This document shows positions 5,136 through 6,266 of a stretch of DNA of 6,266 nt, in pieces. The number at the start of each line of letters is the position of its first letter. Within the stretch, counting starts at the first letter, position 1. The DNA comes from an uncultured Ruminococcus sp. Lineage in GTDB: Bacteria; Bacillota; Clostridia; Oscillospirales; CAG-272. The stretch covers positions 1 to 6,266 of the forward strand of contig CACZSC010000180.1 of assembly GCA_902783755.1 (NCBI GenBank), written 5' to 3'. The translations under genes and the position numbers were made by a program. The notes under the pieces are model-generated. The model had not been told where the DNA came from, made no database searches, and was given only the letters and a program-made list of their open reading frames with translations.

Positions 5136-6266
5136 TTATAGTTTCTTAATCATCGCCGATTTCCGGAAGAAGGATACGCCATACTTAATGAACTTTTCAT
5201 ATCCCGGCTCCAGGCTTCTGGGATAGCCTTTATCCTCGATCTGTTTCAGTGCCTCATCGCAGTCCGCGCTCATGCTTTCCTGTGATTCTGATTTCTTCGC
5301 CTCTATCAGCATGGCCCTGCGGTTTCTGCGGTCCTTTACGAACACATCAAATCGTCCAAGACCACTCTCCTTGTTGGAATCCACCGCATAGCCCAGACCA
5401 ACAAACAGGCCTGCGAGAAACGCGTGGTAATAATCCTCGTGATAATCCATGTAGCTGATGGTATCCCACAGGAAATCACTGAGCCGTTTCGTCGCCTCCT
5501 CAACATCCTCATTCCAGAAAGCTGCCATCAATTCTTTCTGCCTGCTGTTGTCGAGAGTATCGGCAAACAGCTTAGCAACCGTGTCCGCAAAGATTCCCTC
5601 GATCTCTCTATTGGGGATCCGGAGTGGCACCCTGCTGTCTCTGACCTTCGGATCAGCCTTGGTCAGATATCCTGTCATCAGCAGGATACTCCACAGGTTC
5701 TGCTCCGAGTCGTGCAGAGAGTCATAGGTCAGTTCATCGGATATCGTCACCGTAACGGTGCCCCCGTTCATAATAGACTCGAATTTATCCGGAATGCCCC
5801 AGTCATCATTGTGACTCACAAAATCGCGAAGAATTGTATTGCTGCTGGTGTTGCGCCAGTAATTCTTTGGTTCTGCATCCACTCTGCGGACAAGCGCGGA
5901 GACATAGCTGACAACATCCCAGGGGCAATAGACCTGACTGTTTCCAAATGCATATCCGTCGTACCATTCACGTATGATGTCAGCTTTATCCAAACAATTG
6001 GCAGCTTTCAGAAGATCTGCAACTTCTTTTGTCGTAAAGCCAAAATACTGTGAGAAATCTTCATCCAGCACAGAATAGGACATGAAGTTATTCGTGCCGG
6101 TAAAGATGCTCTCCTTCGCAATGCGCAGGCATCCGGTAATGACCGCAAATTTCAGATACTCGTTGGTCTTCAGCGCAATACTGAGCATCCCCTTGATCAC
6201 ATCAAGCATCTGTTCATAATAGCGGTTCTGCGCGTTGTTCTTCTCGCCGGCCTTGGCAAGCGGCAC
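5136..6266 (-). CDS. AAA-ATPase-like / PD-(D/E)XK nuclease protein, N-terminus outside window
   Basis: The visible 376 codons begin at the window edge with GTGCCGCTTGCC, which is internal sequence (VPLA, matching residues 182-185 of the complete paralogue just after LIDEYD). About 180 N-terminal residues, including Walker A and B, therefore lie beyond 6266. Visible family blocks are FAVITGCLRIAKESIF (40-55 of the visible part), WYDGYAFG (101-108), YHEDYYHAF (275-283) and the nuclease core GRFD (304-307) with LIEAKKS (320-326), giving D307, E322 and K324. The C-terminus KSAMIKKL is identical to that of the neighbour at 3120-4784. By eye roughly 60% of residues match that neighbour (not computed), so the two are tandem paralogues. 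Codon third positions look more GC-rich here. A terminator follows the gene. Cytoplasmic location and nuclease activity are inferred from motifs; the biological role is unknown. Confidence 0.92.
   Translation of the reverse strand: MPLAKAGEKNNAQNRYYEQMLDVIKGMLSIALKTNEYLKFAVITGCLRIAKESIFTGTNNFMSYSVLDEDFSQYFGFTTKEVADLLKAANCLDKADIIREWYDGYAFGNSQVYCPWDVVSYVSALVRRVDAEPKNYWRNTSSNTILRDFVSHNDDWGIPDKFESIMNGGTVTVTISDELTYDSLHDSEQNLWSILLMTGYLTKADPKVRDSRVPLRIPNREIEGIFADTVAKLFADTLDNSRQKELMAAFWNEDVEEATKRLSDFLWDTISYMDYHEDYYHAFLAGLFVGLGYAVDSNKESGLGRFDVFVKDRRNRRAMLIEAKKSESQESMSADCDEALKQIEDKGYPRSLEPGYEKFIKYGVSFFRKSAMIKKL

Noticed and set aside
5424..6053. Plus frame of 209 codons
   Set aside because: Antisense to the partial ATPase-nuclease gene; its length follows from codon bias of the real gene, and no ribosome binding site was found.
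1..6266. Search by eye for CRISPR repeats, tRNA, transposase or IS terminal repeats
   Set aside because: No regularly spaced repeats, cloverleaf, transposase motifs or matched terminal repeats were found, so a classical mobile element is not supported within the window.

Overview
The window looks like an accessory locus of a Gram-positive Clostridia-type bacterium. A Lachnospiraceae-like gut Firmicute is my best guess, by inference. Three things point there: a secreted protein whose signal region ends in an LPAIT motif, a C-terminal sortase anchor (LPHTGG, hydrophobic segment, RRRR), and strong GGAGG-type ribosome binding sites. Base composition is moderate, roughly 45% G+C by eye.

Layout from left to right. 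Positions 1-794 (minus) hold the first 264 codons of a large surface protein that runs off the left edge; a candidate promoter lies at 981-1009. Positions 1091-1225 (minus) carry only the C-terminal LPXTG anchor of a second surface protein; the body of that gene is absent. From 1359 to 2933 (plus) is a complete gene for an AAA-ATPase-like protein with a C-terminal PD-(D/E)XK nuclease domain. It has its own promoter, a strong ribosome binding site and a TTG start. A two-way terminator (2936-2980) separates it from a convergent gene of the same broad family (4784 to 3120, minus). Between the terminator and that gene's stop lies a second surface-anchor remnant (3027-3119, minus) that has lost its LPXTG box. 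Further right, after a GC-rich intergenic segment and a terminator, is a third ATPase-nuclease gene (5136 to beyond 6266, minus). It is cut by the window edge and is a close paralogue of the second.

The three ATPase-nuclease proteins share a degenerate Walker A motif (RPRRFGK[S/T]; off the edge in the third copy), a Walker B motif (LIDEYD; also off the edge in the third) and a C-terminal nuclease core (GRxD ... ExK). Such families (Pfam AAA-ATPase_like and PDDEXK_9) often occur in many copies in gut bacteria, and their function is not established. The main pattern is that ATPase-nuclease genes sit where surface-protein bodies should be, leaving anchor-encoding tails on the minus strand. This suggests, but does not prove, that these genes entered or replaced parts of a tandem adhesin locus.

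No tRNA, rRNA, CRISPR array, complete insertion sequence or recognisable riboswitch was seen.
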